Below, piece by piece: positions 41,075 through 50,334 of a stretch of DNA of 64,000 bases; the first letter of the stretch is position 1, and every line of letters begins with the position of its first letter. This stretch comes from Massilia rhizosphaerae (GTDB lineage Bacteria > Pseudomonadota > Gammaproteobacteria > Burkholderiales > Burkholderiaceae_D), in contig NZ_JADKYX010000004.1 of assembly GCF_016093545.1 (NCBI RefSeq), forward strand, positions 62,001-126,000. The letters are read 5' to 3'. The position numbers and the translations under genes were made by a program. The notes below the pieces were generated by a model. That model saw only the letters and a list, made by a program, of their open reading frames with translations, was not told the origin of the DNA and searched no databases.

Positions 41075-42409
41075 ATGAGCTTGGGCGCGAAGATCTTGTG
41101 GTCCGAAGGGCTGACGCTGGGTCCCCAGCATTTCCAGAGGCAGGACTTGTACCACGAGACACGGCTGCTCAGGATGGCGTCGGCGCTCAATCCGCATTTC
41201 TGGGGTGTCCGCCAGTTGCAATGGAATATGGATGCGCTCGGCCACGACCTGCTCGAGGCCCAGGCCATGTCGTTGATTTTCCAGGATGGGGAAGTCTACG
41301 AGGCGCCGGCGACGGATCTGTTGCCGGTGCCGGTCGACCTGACCCGGCTACCGCAGGACATCAATACCTTCACCATCCACGCCGCGCTCCCGACCATCCG
41401 GCCCCATGGCGCCAATGCGGAGGAGGGCGGGCGCTACGCGTTGGCCGAGTCCGAAACGGCCGACCTGTTCAGCGACGCGGTGCCGATCGACGTGCCGTTC
41501 CTGAAGAAACGGGTCCGGCTCCTGACGCAGGCCGAGCCGCGCGATGGCCACGTCGGTTTTCCCGTGCTGCGCATCCACCGCGACCCGCGCGGCGGCTTCG
41601 ATGTGGATCCGGCCTTCGTCCCGCCATGCGTGGCGATCGGCGCGGCCCGTCCGCTCCAGCAATTGCTCGACGGCTTGATGAGTGCACTGACGGCCAAGAT
41701 CGTGTCGCTCCACAACGCGCACCGGAAAACGAACGCGTCCACGTTCGAGGTGCACGCGGGGGACATCACGTCGTGGTGGATGTTGAACATCATCAGCACG
41801 GCGAACGCGTCGCTGCAGCACTATGCGCGTTCCCGGGTCCAGCACCCCGAGGACCTGTACGAGAAGCTGCTGGCGCTGGCGGGCGGATTGATGACGTTTT
41901 CGGACAGGTACGCGACGGTGGATCTGCCGGCCTATGTCCACGCCGATCCCGGCGTCACGTTCGCGCAACTGGATGCCGTGATCCGCGAGCTGGTCGATAC
42001 CGTCATCTCGGCCAGGTACTTCACCATTCCGCTCGTCGCGGAAGACAATCGGCGCACGCATTACCGGGGCGTGCTGGATCCATCGAAACTGACCCAGGAG
42101 ACGCAGCTGTGCCTTGCGGTCAGCGCCGCCATGCCGGCGCTCGAACTGGTGGCGGCCGTGCCGGTCCGCTTCAAGATCGGCTCGCCCGACGATATCGAGC
42201 GCATCGTGGCCTCGGCGCTGCCCGGCATCGCGCTCACGCACATGCCGCAGGTGCCGGCGGCGGTGCCCGTGCGTCCGGACACCTATTATTTCCTGCTGTC
42301 GACCAGGAACGGCCTGTACGAGAACGCGCTGAAGGCGCAGGCGATCGCGATCTATGCCCCGGCCGGCATGCTCGAGCTGAAAATCGAATTGATCGCGTTC
42401 ACGCAGTAG
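41075..42409 (+). CDS. tssK: T6SS baseplate-membrane adaptor TssK
   Basis: 444 residues starting MSLGAKILWSEGLTLGPQHFQRQDLYHE, which is diagnostic for TssK. The central GVLDPSKLTQETQLCLAVSAAMP and C-terminal YYFLLSTRNGLYENALKAQAIAIYAP segments also match. GAGGAGGAAGCG precedes the ATG. TssK connects the TssEFG wedge to the TssJLM membrane complex. It stands alone on the plus strand, and the usual downstream tssJ/tssL/tssM genes are absent; a convergent MFS gene follows within 10 bp. Confidence 0.95.
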   Translation: MSLGAKILWSEGLTLGPQHFQRQDLYHETRLLRMASALNPHFWGVRQLQWNMDALGHDLLEAQAMSLIFQDGEVYEAPATDLLPVPVDLTRLPQDINTFTIHAALPTIRPHGANAEEGGRYALAESETADLFSDAVPIDVPFLKKRVRLLTQAEPRDGHVGFPVLRIHRDPRGGFDVDPAFVPPCVAIGAARPLQQLLDGLMSALTAKIVSLHNAHRKTNASTFEVHAGDITSWWMLNIISTANASLQHYARSRVQHPEDLYEKLLALAGGLMTFSDRYATVDLPAYVHADPGVTFAQLDAVIRELVDTVISARYFTIPLVAEDNRRTHYRGVLDPSKLTQETQLCLAVSAAMPALELVAAVPVRFKIGSPDDIERIVASALPGIALTHMPQVPAAVPVRPDTYYFLLSTRNGLYENALKAQAIAIYAPAGMLELKIELIAFTQ

Positions 42410-42418
42410 ATGCCCGGG

Positions 42419-43834
42419 TCAGCCCCGCGCGCGCTTGTGCAGGCGCGCGAAGCTGATGGCTGCGCCCAGCAGGGCGATGGCGGCCGCCGCCGCGAGGGCG
42501 TACGCGGTGCCGTGGCGCTCCGACAGCACGAGGCAGCCGGCCACCAGCGCGGCGCCGCCGGCCTGGCCCGTCAGGCGCGCCGTGGCGACGATGCCGCTCG
42601 CGCCGCCGGCCCGTTCGCGCGGCGCGCTGCCCATGATCGCTTTCATGTTCGGCGCCTGGAACAGGCCGAACCCGGCGCCGCAGACGGCCATGCGCCACGC
42701 GATGTCGAGCGTGCTGGCGGATGCCGGCATCCACAACAGGGTCAGCATGCCGCCGCACAGCACCAGCAGGCCGATCCCGGCCATCAGCCCGGATTCGAAG
42801 CGGTCGGACAGGCGCCCGGAAATCGGCCCCATGACGCCGACCAGGACGGGCCACGGCGTCAGCAGGAAGCCCGTCTCGACGGGCGAACGGCCGAGCACCT
42901 GCTCGAAGTGGAAAGGCAGGGCGACGAAGGCCAGGCTCTGGACGGCGAACGTGCACACGGCCGTCAGCGCGGACAGCGCGAACAGCGGCCGCGCCAGCAG
43001 GTCGGTCGGCAGGATCGGCGCCGCATGGCCGCGTTGGCGCCACAGCAGCAGCGCGAAGCAGGCGCACGTGCCCGCCGCTTCCAGGCCGAGACGCGCGGGC
43101 GCCGCACCGTGCGCCGCGTCGCCCAACAGGAGGATCAGGAGGCCGAACGCGCCCGCATTGCACAGCGCCGCGCCGGCATCGAAACCGTGGGCGGCCGGCG
43201 CGTTGTCGGGCAGGACGCGGCGTCCCAGCACAAAGGCGGCCGTGCCGATCGGTACGTTGATGGCGAACAGCCAGGGCCACGATGCCAGCGCCAGGATCAT
43301 CGACGCGAGCGTGGGCCCGACGGCGAATGCCACCGCCACGACGAGTGCGTTCAGGCCGAAGCCCTGGCCCTGCTGGCGGGCCGGATAGATGGCGCGCATC
43401 ATGGCCGTCGTGACGCCCATCAGGGCGCTTGCGCCGAGGCCCTGCAGCAGGCGCGCGGCCACGAGCAACGGCAGGTTCGACGCCAGCGCGCATAACAGCG
43501 ACGCCACCGTGAACACCCCGAGTCCGGTCGTCGCGACGCGCCGGTAGCCGACGCGTTCGCCCAGCGCCGCGAACGGCAGCAGCGTGGCGACCATCGCCAG
43601 TTGATAGACGTTGACGATCCAGACGGAGGCGGCGGCGCTGGCGTGCAACTGGCGGGCCAGTTCGGGCAGGGCCGTGTTGGCGATCGCCGTGTCGAGCGAC
43701 GCCATCGACACGCCCGTCATCAGCGCCGCCATCGCCCAGCGCCGGCGCGCGGGCGGCAGGCCGTCGGACGGGACAGAGGTCGGATGCGGCGCCGCGTCGT
43801 GCACGGCGCCGCGGACAAGTATGGTCTCGGTCAT
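42419..43834 (-). CDS. MFS exporter, DHA2 (EmrB/QacA) type
   Basis: 471 residues with about 14 hydrophobic segments. It begins after a charged N-terminal tail with WAMAALMTGVSMASLDTAIANTALPELA, the DHA2 motif in TM1. ERVGYRRVATTGLGVFTVASLLCAL and RLLQGLGASALMG are the MFS loop and motif C regions. It lies 1 bp after the stop of the dioxygenase gene, so the two are co-transcribed. Export of the dioxygenase pathway product, or resistance to it, is a reasonable inference. The substrate is unknown. Confidence 0.92.
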   Translation of the reverse strand: MTETILVRGAVHDAAPHPTSVPSDGLPPARRRWAMAALMTGVSMASLDTAIANTALPELARQLHASAAASVWIVNVYQLAMVATLLPFAALGERVGYRRVATTGLGVFTVASLLCALASNLPLLVAARLLQGLGASALMGVTTAMMRAIYPARQQGQGFGLNALVVAVAFAVGPTLASMILALASWPWLFAINVPIGTAAFVLGRRVLPDNAPAAHGFDAGAALCNAGAFGLLILLLGDAAHGAAPARLGLEAAGTCACFALLLWRQRGHAAPILPTDLLARPLFALSALTAVCTFAVQSLAFVALPFHFEQVLGRSPVETGFLLTPWPVLVGVMGPISGRLSDRFESGLMAGIGLLVLCGGMLTLLWMPASASTLDIAWRMAVCGAGFGLFQAPNMKAIMGSAPRERAGGASGIVATARLTGQAGGAALVAGCLVLSERHGTAYALAAAAAIALLGAAISFARLHKRARG

Positions 43835-43835
43835 G

Positions 43836-44831
43836 TCAATCCCTGACGACGCCCGACGGGCCGACGCGCTCGGCGTTCGGCACGTCCGAGATGCGGATGC
43901 GGATCAGGTGACGGCGCTCGTCCGTGTACGTCGTGCGGCCGTGCAGCATGTGGTGGTTGTCGACCAACATCAGCGTGTCGGTCGGCAGCTGGTCCTTGAA
44001 GCGCTCGGCGCGCACCTCGGCCACGTCGTTCATCAGCGCCAGCGCGGCGCGCAGCTCGGGCGTGTCCAGGTCGGGACGGGCGTCCAGGCCCTTCTTGATG
44101 GAGTCGTAGCGCCAGCGCATCGTGAAGCGGGTGCCGGGACGTTTGGCCGGGCCGAACACGAGCGCCACGTTCACCTCGACGTTGTTGTCGCCGGCGGCAT
44201 AGATGGCCGGCACACGGAACGGCACCGGCGTCGTGCTGAGCAGGTCGAACGCCTGGCGGCCTTCGGCGGTCTGCTGCAGTGCTTCATAAATGTCTTCGCC
44301 GTCGATCAGCAGCGAATGGCCGCCGTCGCAGCGCGCCGCGTTCACCACGTACAGGATGAATTGCTCTTCCGGCATCGGATAGAACGAGGAATCCGTGTGC
44401 ATGTCGGCGCTGCCGACGCGCTCGGAAAACGTCGTGAAGCGGCCGTCGATTTCTTCCATCGGACGGGCGCGCACGTCCCAGGCCACGCGGCCCGTGCGCT
44501 GGTCGGTCGAGGTCGGGTAGCCCAGCATCAGCGTGAGCGCATACAGCGCGGCGTTACGCCGGTCTTCCGGCAAATGCGCCAGGCCGAGGCCGTGCAATAC
44601 GATGCCGTGGGCATGCAAGCCGCGCAGTCCTTCCGTCAAATGGGCCAGCGTCGGGACCAGCGCCAATTCATTGCGCAATTCGACTTCGTCGGGGTGCGGG
44701 TAAAAGCCGTTGTCATTGAATCCATCAAGGCGATTCGACAATATTTCAAAAATGGAATCGAGATCCGAATTCCATGAAAAGGCGCATTGCGCGAATGCGA
44801 TTTTGCCGAGGCGGGAAATGGACGTTAGCAT
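43836..44831 (-). CDS. Fe(II)/2-oxoglutarate dioxygenase, TauD/TfdA-like
   Basis: 331 residues from the ATG at 44831 (MLTSISRLGK), supported by GGAG 6 bp upstream; the frame stays open further but runs into AT-rich non-coding DNA. The facial triad is visible: H-x-D in SADMHTDSSFYP and the distal His in NHHMLHGRTTY, with the 2-oxoglutarate-binding Arg in RRHLIRIRISD. The layout resembles the clavaminate synthase-like branch that hydroxylates amino acids or small metabolites. It is co-transcribed with a DHA2 exporter. No NRPS or other biosynthetic gene is near, so the substrate is open. Confidence 0.87.
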   Translation of the reverse strand: MLTSISRLGKIAFAQCAFSWNSDLDSIFEILSNRLDGFNDNGFYPHPDEVELRNELALVPTLAHLTEGLRGLHAHGIVLHGLGLAHLPEDRRNAALYALTLMLGYPTSTDQRTGRVAWDVRARPMEEIDGRFTTFSERVGSADMHTDSSFYPMPEEQFILYVVNAARCDGGHSLLIDGEDIYEALQQTAEGRQAFDLLSTTPVPFRVPAIYAAGDNNVEVNVALVFGPAKRPGTRFTMRWRYDSIKKGLDARPDLDTPELRAALALMNDVAEVRAERFKDQLPTDTLMLVDNHHMLHGRTTYTDERRHLIRIRISDVPNAERVGPSGVVRD

Positions 44832-45065
44832 GAAAGCTCCGAAAGTTGCAGCGTGGAAAGATCGGTATTCTATGAGATAACGGACTTTTACATTGTTGTA
44901 TTTGTGTCTTGATATAACCTTATTCAAAAGTGATAATTGACGTTCCGCTTGTCGCAAAAAGTCGACAAGAGTGGAAAACAAGATGTGTAGACATCCCGTC
45001 TCGGTTATCATAGTTGATGTGTGGCAACATTGTAACATGCCGATCAACATCTTAAAACGGTCAAC
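44832..45065. other. AT-rich divergent promoter region
   Basis: About 230 bp between the dioxygenase and chemoreceptor starts, clearly AT-richer than anywhere else nearby. It must contain both promoters, but no pair of hexamers is convincing enough to name. Nothing coding is seen. Confidence 0.45.
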
Positions 45066-46691
45066 ATGAGATATTTATCAAGCTTGCGTCTCGCTACGAA
45101 ACTGGGAATTGCATTTACCGCCGTGCTGGCGATGACTGCGCTTGTTGGAATTGTGGCGATTTGGCAATTAACACAAGTTAATGACATTTCGATGAAATTG
45201 TCGGACCACTGGATGCCGAGTATTCGCGTCATCGAAGACATCAAATCGCAGGTCGCCCGAATTCGTACGCGTGAATTGCAATACATCATTTCCAACGAAC
45301 CGTCGGAAATGGATAAATATGACAAGGTCATCGCGAATGACCTGAAAGACTTACGCAAGATGCAAGACGATTACGAGAAGCTGCAGGAAACGCCCAACGA
45401 AAAGCAGATGTATGCGCAGCTGCTCGAGATGTGGGACCGCTACATGATCGAGGACGGCAAGATCCGCGCGGCGGCGCGCGCGAACGACGACGTGCTGGCC
45501 AAGAAGCTGATCCGCGGCGAGTCGAACAAGCTTGTCGTCGCGATCCGCGGCCACGTCGACAAGATCGTCGACATGTATACGGAGGGCGGCCGCGCCGCGG
45601 CGGTCGAGGGCAATGCGCGCTATACGGCGTCGCGTGTCTGGATCTTCTCGCTGGTGCTCGGCAGCGTCGCGCTGGGCGCGGCCGGCGCCGTGTTCATCAC
45701 GGGCTGGGTGATGCGCCGCCTGGGCGGCGAGCCGGATTACGCCACCGAGATCGTCACGCGCATCGCCGCGGGCGACCTGTCGGTGCGCGTGGAAACGCGC
45801 AGCGGCGACGCATCGAGCCTGTTGTTCGCGATGAAATCCATGCGCGACAACCTGGCGAAGATCGTCGGCGACGTGCGCGGCGCGACCGAGACGATTTCGC
45901 AGGCATCCGATGAAATCGCCGGCGGCAACCTGGACCTGTCGTCGCGCACCGAGCAGCAGGCCAGCGCGCTGGAACAGACGGCCGCGTCGATGGAAGAGCT
46001 GACGTCGACCGTAAAGCAGAACGCCGACCACGCGGGCCAGGCGAATGCGCTGGCCGACACTGCGGCCGGCGTCGCCCAGAAGGGCAGCGCCGCCGTGGCG
46101 CGCGTCGTCGACACGATGGGCTCGATCCACGCGTCGTCGCAGAAGATCGTCGACATCATCGCCGTCATCGACGGGATCGCGTTCCAGACCAATATCCTGG
46201 CGCTGAACGCGGCCGTGGAAGCGGCGCGGGCCGGCGAGCAGGGCCGCGGCTTCGCCGTCGTCGCGTCCGAGGTGCGCAACCTGGCGCAGCGTTCCGCCGC
46301 CGCCGCCAAGGAGATCAAGGGATTGATCGGCAGCTCGGTGCAGCAGGTCGAGGCGGGCAATCTGCTCGTCACCGAAGCGGGGGCGACCATGAACGAGGTG
46401 CTCCAGAGCGTGCAGCGCATGAACGCGATCATGGCCGAGATCAGCCATGCGAGCCGCGAGCAGAGCGCCGGCATCGAGCAGGTGAACCAGGCCATCACGC
46501 AGATGGACACGGTGACCCAGCAGAACTCGGGCCTCGTGCAGCAGGCCGCCCGGACGGCCCAGAGCCTGCAGGAACAGGCGGCGGCGCTGGGCCAGCTGGT
46601 CAGCGTGTTCCGTCTCGAAGCGTTCGATGCGCCGCAGCCGCTTGCGCATCACGCGGCCCGGCAGCCGATGCGGGCGCTGGCGCGCGCCTGA
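45066..46691 (+). CDS. methyl-accepting chemotaxis protein (4HB sensor)
   Basis: 541 residues. TM1 (LGIAFTAVLAMTALVGIVAIW), a periplasmic four-helix-bundle sensor (about residues 35-190), TM2 (VWIFSLVLGSVALGAAGAVFI), a HAMP domain and a long cytoplasmic coiled-coil. The signalling tip reads DGIAFQTNILALNAAVEAARAGEQGRGFAVVASEVRNLAQRSA. There is no C-terminal CheR-docking pentapeptide. It acts in the membrane as a chemoreceptor, feeding CheA. The ligand is unknown. The first 100 codons are AT-richer than the rest, continuing the composition of the promoter region. Confidence 0.96.
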   Translation: MRYLSSLRLATKLGIAFTAVLAMTALVGIVAIWQLTQVNDISMKLSDHWMPSIRVIEDIKSQVARIRTRELQYIISNEPSEMDKYDKVIANDLKDLRKMQDDYEKLQETPNEKQMYAQLLEMWDRYMIEDGKIRAAARANDDVLAKKLIRGESNKLVVAIRGHVDKIVDMYTEGGRAAAVEGNARYTASRVWIFSLVLGSVALGAAGAVFITGWVMRRLGGEPDYATEIVTRIAAGDLSVRVETRSGDASSLLFAMKSMRDNLAKIVGDVRGATETISQASDEIAGGNLDLSSRTEQQASALEQTAASMEELTSTVKQNADHAGQANALADTAAGVAQKGSAAVARVVDTMGSIHASSQKIVDIIAVIDGIAFQTNILALNAAVEAARAGEQGRGFAVVASEVRNLAQRSAAAAKEIKGLIGSSVQQVEAGNLLVTEAGATMNEVLQSVQRMNAIMAEISHASREQSAGIEQVNQAITQMDTVTQQNSGLVQQAARTAQSLQEQAAALGQLVSVFRLEAFDAPQPLAHHAARQPMRALARA

Positions 46692-46709
46692 TCCGGCGCG
46701 CATCCACGA

Positions 46710-46737
46710 AAAACGGCAGCCCGCGGGCTGCCGTTTT
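46710..46737. terminator. bidirectional terminator between chemoreceptor and transaldolase
   Basis: AAAACGGCAGCCCG followed by CGGGCTGCCGTTTT, a perfect 28-bp palindrome centred on CGCG, lies between two convergent genes. The A and T tracts at the ends provide the U run for transcripts from either direction. Confidence 0.9.
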
Positions 46738-46755
46738 CGTTTGCGCGGATGCGGA

Positions 46756-47685
46756 TCAGCGCATCTCTTCGATCATCTTTTTCAGCTTGCCGGAATCGGC
46801 GCAGAACGCGCGGATGCCCTCGGCCAGCTTCTCGGTCGCCATCGCGTCTTCGTTGAGCATGAAGCGGAACGTCTTTTCGTCCAGCGCGATCTTCTGGATG
46901 TCGGCGTTCGTGTCGGCCACCAGCTTGCGCTCGACCGTGCCGTCGGCATCGGCCAGCTTCTGCAGCAGGTCCGGCGAAATGGTCAGGAGGTCGCAGCCGG
47001 CCAGTTCCAGGATCTGCGACGTGTTGCGGAAGCTCGCGCCCATCACCTCGGTCTTGTAGCCGAACTTGCGGTAGTACTGGTAGATGCGCTTGACCGACTG
47101 CACGCCCGGATCGTCCGCGCCCTGGTAGTCGGTGCCGGTGGATTTCTTGTACCAGTCGTAGATGCGGCCGACGAACGGCGAGATCAGTTGCACGCCCGCT
47201 TCGGCGCAGGCGATGGCCTGGCACAGCGAGAACAGCAGCGTGAGGTTGCAGCGGATGCCGTCCTTCTCGAGGATCTCGGCGGCGCGGATGCCTTCCCACG
47301 TCGACGCGATCTTGATCAGCACGCGCTCGCGGGCGATGCCCGCCGCTTCGTACAGCGCGATCAGTTCGCGGCCCTTGGCGGCCGTCGCCTGCGTGTCGAA
47401 CGACAGGGCGGCGTCGATTTCGGTGGACACGCGGCCCGGCACGAACTTCAGGATCTCGGTGCCGAACGCGATCAAGAGGCGGTCGACGATTTCCTCGGTC
47501 GACGCGTTCGGGAAGTCGGCGATGGTCTTTTCCAGCAGCGGACGGTATTCCGGCTTCTGGACGGCTTTCAGGATCAGCGACGGATTCGTCGTCGCGTCCT
47601 GCGGCGTGTAGGCCTTGATCGACTGGAAGTCGCCGGTGTCGGCCACCACGGTGGTGTACTGCTTGAGCTGTTCGAGTTGGTTCAT
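46756..47685 (-). CDS. tal: transaldolase
   Basis: 309 residues, the TalB type of the non-oxidative pentose phosphate pathway. Landmarks are [11 protein letters not shown] at the N-terminus, the Schiff-base lysine in [32 protein letters not shown], and [14 protein letters not shown]. It interconverts sedoheptulose-7-phosphate/glyceraldehyde-3-phosphate and erythrose-4-phosphate/fructose-6-phosphate. It complements the zwf-pgi-edd-eda cluster 7 kb away. The REP pair lies between it and the gene upstream. Confidence 0.97.
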   Translation of the reverse strand: MNQLEQLKQYTTVVADTGDFQSIKAYTPQDATTNPSLILKAVQKPEYRPLLEKTIADFPNASTEEIVDRLLIAFGTEILKFVPGRVSTEIDAALSFDTQATAAKGRELIALYEAAGIARERVLIKIASTWEGIRAAEILEKDGIRCNLTLLFSLCQAIACAEAGVQLISPFVGRIYDWYKKSTGTDYQGADDPGVQSVKRIYQYYRKFGYKTEVMGASFRNTSQILELAGCDLLTISPDLLQKLADADGTVERKLVADTNADIQKIALDEKTFRFMLNEDAMATEKLAEGIRAFCADSGKLKKMIEEMR

Positions 47686-47740
47686 GATGCGGGCGAAAAG
47701 AGGAGTAGGCGGTTATTGTACCAATGGCCGGGTGTGCGAT

Positions 47741-47802
47741 GGTGGGCACGGGGTGCCCACCCTACGATTTCGGTGCCGTAGGGTGGGCGCCCTGCGCCCA
47801 CC
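47741..47802. repeat. REP-like hairpin pair, copy 3
   Basis: Unit one is GGTGGGCAC-GGG-GTGCCCACC (47741-47761) followed by CTACG. Unit two is GGTGGGCGC-CCT-GCGCCCACC (47782-47802), preceded by GTAG and in facing orientation. The second unit has G/C where the first has A/T at the same stem position. The pair ends 13 bp from the msrC stop codon. Confidence 0.88.
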
Positions 47803-47815
47803 AGACGTTCGCGAT

Positions 47816-48313
47816 TCAACAATCGGTCGCGTCCAAGAATGCCGTGACCATTTTTTCCAGCCCCGCCTTGTCGTCATCGGAAAACCGGTTCAGCGACGGG
47901 CTGTCGATATCGAATACGCCGACGAGCCGGCCGTCCTTGACGAGCGGGATGACGATTTCCGAATTCGACGCCGAATCGCAGGCGATATGCCCCGGGAACG
48001 CGTGCACGTCGGGCACGACGATGGTTGCGCGCGTGACGGCCGTCGTGCCGCACACGCCGCGGCCGAACGGGATGCGGGCGCAGGCCGGCTTGCCCTGGAA
48101 CGGGCCGACGAGCAGGTCGGCGCCGGCGCCCGATTTCGCGGGCACGGAGAGGTAGAAGCCGGCCCAGTTCAGGTCGGCGAGCGTGTCGTAGACGAGCGCC
48201 GAGAATTGCGCCGCGTTGGCGGTGAGGTCGCGCTCGCCCTCGAGGACGCTGGCGACCTGGCGCACCAGCAGGCCGTAGTCGGGACGGGTGCTGCGTTCGG
48301 GATTGATGTGCAT
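47816..48313 (-). CDS. msrC: free methionine-(R)-sulfoxide reductase, GAF type
   Basis: 165 residues forming a single GAF domain. The three cysteines of the family are in ACARIPFGRGVCGT and HIACDSAS. The flanking motifs NWAGFYL and LVGVFDIDSPSLNRF are also conserved. The enzyme reduces free Met-(R)-sulfoxide using thioredoxin-type reductants, protecting against oxidation. It is transcribed alone; a REP pair follows the stop and separates it from tal. Confidence 0.95.
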   Translation of the reverse strand: MHINPERSTRPDYGLLVRQVASVLEGERDLTANAAQFSALVYDTLADLNWAGFYLSVPAKSGAGADLLVGPFQGKPACARIPFGRGVCGTTAVTRATIVVPDVHAFPGHIACDSASNSEIVIPLVKDGRLVGVFDIDSPSLNRFSDDDKAGLEKMVTAFLDATDC

Positions 48314-48431
48314 GGCGGACGGAGGCTGCGTTGTCGAAAACGCGTATTTTACGGCAGCGTGCCGTTCGGCGCAGGCCGGTAAAATAGATTATGATTGACA
48401 TCCATAATCGCAACGCACCAGGGGGGACGCC

Positions 48432-49010
48432 ATGCGAGTCAATCGAATCCAGGCGGAAGAAAACCGCCAGGCCGTCATCGACGCCGCCAGCCGCCTGTTC
48501 CGCGAACGGGGTTTCGACGGCGTCGGCCTCGCCGAACTGATGGCGGCGGCCGGCCTCACGCACGGCGCGTTCTATAAGCAGTTCAAGTCCAAGGACGACC
48601 TCATCGCCCAGGCCTGCGACCGCGCACTGGAAACCGGCATCAACGGCTGGCGCCGGGCGGCATCGGAAGCGGGGGAAAGCGCCTACGCCGCACTCGTGCG
48701 CCGCTACCTGACGCCGGGCCACCGCGCTCGCGTGGGCGCGGGCTGCATCATCGCCTCCCTCGGCCCCGACGCGTCCCGCCACGGTCCGGACCTGCCGCGG
48801 CATTTCGAGGCGGGCGTCAAGACCTTCGTCGACATCCTCGCGGGCGCCCTGCGCAAGGCGAAGCCGGACGCGACGCCCGACGACGCGCTCGCCGCGTTCG
48901 CGACGATGGTCGGCGCCCTGGTGCTGGCGCGCACCGTCGAGGACGAGGCGTACGCCCGCCGCATCCTGGAAGCCGCCGTCGACCGCCTGCTCCCATCCAC
49001 CGGCGCGTAA
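48432..49010 (+). CDS. TetR-family transcriptional regulator
   Basis: 192 residues. The N-terminal helix-turn-helix is AVIDAASRLFRERGFDGVGLAELMAAAGLTHGAFYKQFKSKDDLI. The C-terminal region (YLTPGHRARVGAGCIIASLGPDASR) matches the group of TetR regulators with a conserved GC-I-A-L-G stretch. The MFS transporter gene follows 22 bp downstream on the same strand, so it probably controls its own operon including that transporter. Confidence 0.92.
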   Translation: MRVNRIQAEENRQAVIDAASRLFRERGFDGVGLAELMAAAGLTHGAFYKQFKSKDDLIAQACDRALETGINGWRRAASEAGESAYAALVRRYLTPGHRARVGAGCIIASLGPDASRHGPDLPRHFEAGVKTFVDILAGALRKAKPDATPDDALAAFATMVGALVLARTVEDEAYARRILEAAVDRLLPSTGA

Positions 49011-49032
49011 GCGCCTGCACCGAGGATCACAT

Positions 49033-50334
49033 ATGTTCTCCACCCGTCTCGCCCACCGGATGGGCCGCCACGGCCTGCACTACGGCTGGATCGTCGCCGC
49101 GATCACGTTCCTGACGGCGCTGTCGTCGTCCGCCGCGCTCGGCCTGCCCGGCGCGCTATTGAAACCGCTCAGCCGCGAATTCGGCTGGAGCGTCGACCAG
49201 ATCTCGACGGCGCTGGCCGTCCGCTTCGCGCTGTTCGGCCTGATGGGGCCATTCTCCGCCCTGTTGATGGAGCGCTTCGGCCTGCGCAACGTGATGGTGA
49301 CGGCGCTGGCCGTCATCGCCGCCGGCCTCGGTCTCGTGCGCCAGATGACGGACTTCTGGCAGCTCGTGTTGCTGCTCGGCGTGATGCTGGGGATCGGTTC
49401 CGGCATGACGGCGCTCGTGCTCAACGCCGTCGTCGCCAACCGCTGGTTCGAGCAGCGCCGCGGCCTCGTGATGGGTCTCCTGACGGCCAGTTCCGCGACC
49501 GGGCAGCTCGTGTTCCTGCCGATCGGCACGTGGTTGATCGAGCACGGCGGCTGGCGCATGGCGCTTCTTCCCGTGATGGCCAGCTGCGCGCTCGTGGCGG
49601 TCCTCGCGCTGCTGTTCGTGCGCGACCATCCGCAGGATCTCGGGCTCGCGCCATATGGCGGCGATACGACGGTAACGCCCGCGGTGCCGGTGCGCGCGCC
49701 GATGTCGATCCGCACGCCGTTCACGACGCTCGCCGGCGTGCGCGGCGACCGCGTGTTCTGGGTCCTGTTCGGCAGCTTCTTCATCTGCGGCCTGTCGACG
49801 AATGGCCTGATCCAGACCCATTTCATTTCGCTGTGCGGCGACGCGGGCCTCGGCGCGGTCCCGGCCGCGTCCGTGCTGGCGATGATGGGCACGTTCGACC
49901 TCGTGGGGACGATCCTGTCCGGCTGGCTGTCGGACCGCTACGACAGCCGCTATCTGCTGTGCTGGTACTACGGCGTGCGCGGGCTGTCGCTGGCCTGGCT
50001 GCCGTCGGCCGACTTCACGCTCACGGGCCTGTCGTTGTTCGCCATGTTCTATGGCCTGGACTGGATCGCGACCGTGCCGCCGACCGTGCGGCTGGCCGCG
50101 CAGGCGTGGGGCAAGCAGCGCGCGCCGATGGTATTCGGCTGGGTGTTCGCCGGCCACCAGCTCGGGGCGGCCGTGGCGGCGTACGGCGCGGGCCGCATCC
50201 GCACGCTGACGTTCAGCTATGCGCCGGCCGTGTACACCGCGGCCGCGGCATGCGGCGTCGCCGCGCTGATCGTGCTGGCGGGACGGCATCGCGTACCTGC
50301 CGCGGCGCCGGCCGCCGAGGGCGCAGTCAACTGA
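49033..50334 (+). CDS. MFS transporter
   Basis: 433 residues with 12 predicted membrane segments. It begins HYGWIVAAITFLTALSSSAALGLPGALLKPLSREFGWS, typical of the monocarboxylate/oxalate-formate-like group of MFS proteins. Motif A-like (LMERFGLRNVMVTALAVIA) and the second-half copy (GWLSDRYDSRYLL) are present. It follows a TetR gene and is probably regulated by it. The stop overlaps the convergent GH95 gene by 8 bp. The substrate is not evident. Confidence 0.92.
   Translation: MFSTRLAHRMGRHGLHYGWIVAAITFLTALSSSAALGLPGALLKPLSREFGWSVDQISTALAVRFALFGLMGPFSALLMERFGLRNVMVTALAVIAAGLGLVRQMTDFWQLVLLLGVMLGIGSGMTALVLNAVVANRWFEQRRGLVMGLLTASSATGQLVFLPIGTWLIEHGGWRMALLPVMASCALVAVLALLFVRDHPQDLGLAPYGGDTTVTPAVPVRAPMSIRTPFTTLAGVRGDRVFWVLFGSFFICGLSTNGLIQTHFISLCGDAGLGAVPAASVLAMMGTFDLVGTILSGWLSDRYDSRYLLCWYYGVRGLSLAWLPSADFTLTGLSLFAMFYGLDWIATVPPTVRLAAQAWGKQRAPMVFGWVFAGHQLGAAVAAYGAGRIRTLTFSYAPAVYTAAAACGVAALIVLAGRHRVPAAAPAAEGAVN

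Noticed and set aside
31590..42409. Prophage tail or contractile injection system other than T6SS
   Set aside because: TssK, TssF and TssG are specific to T6SS, and no phage capsid, terminase or integrase genes are present.
45030..45065. Possible sigma-28 promoter (GCCGATCA) before the chemoreceptor
   Set aside because: The -10-like octamer is close to consensus, but no TAAA-type -35 occurs at proper spacing.
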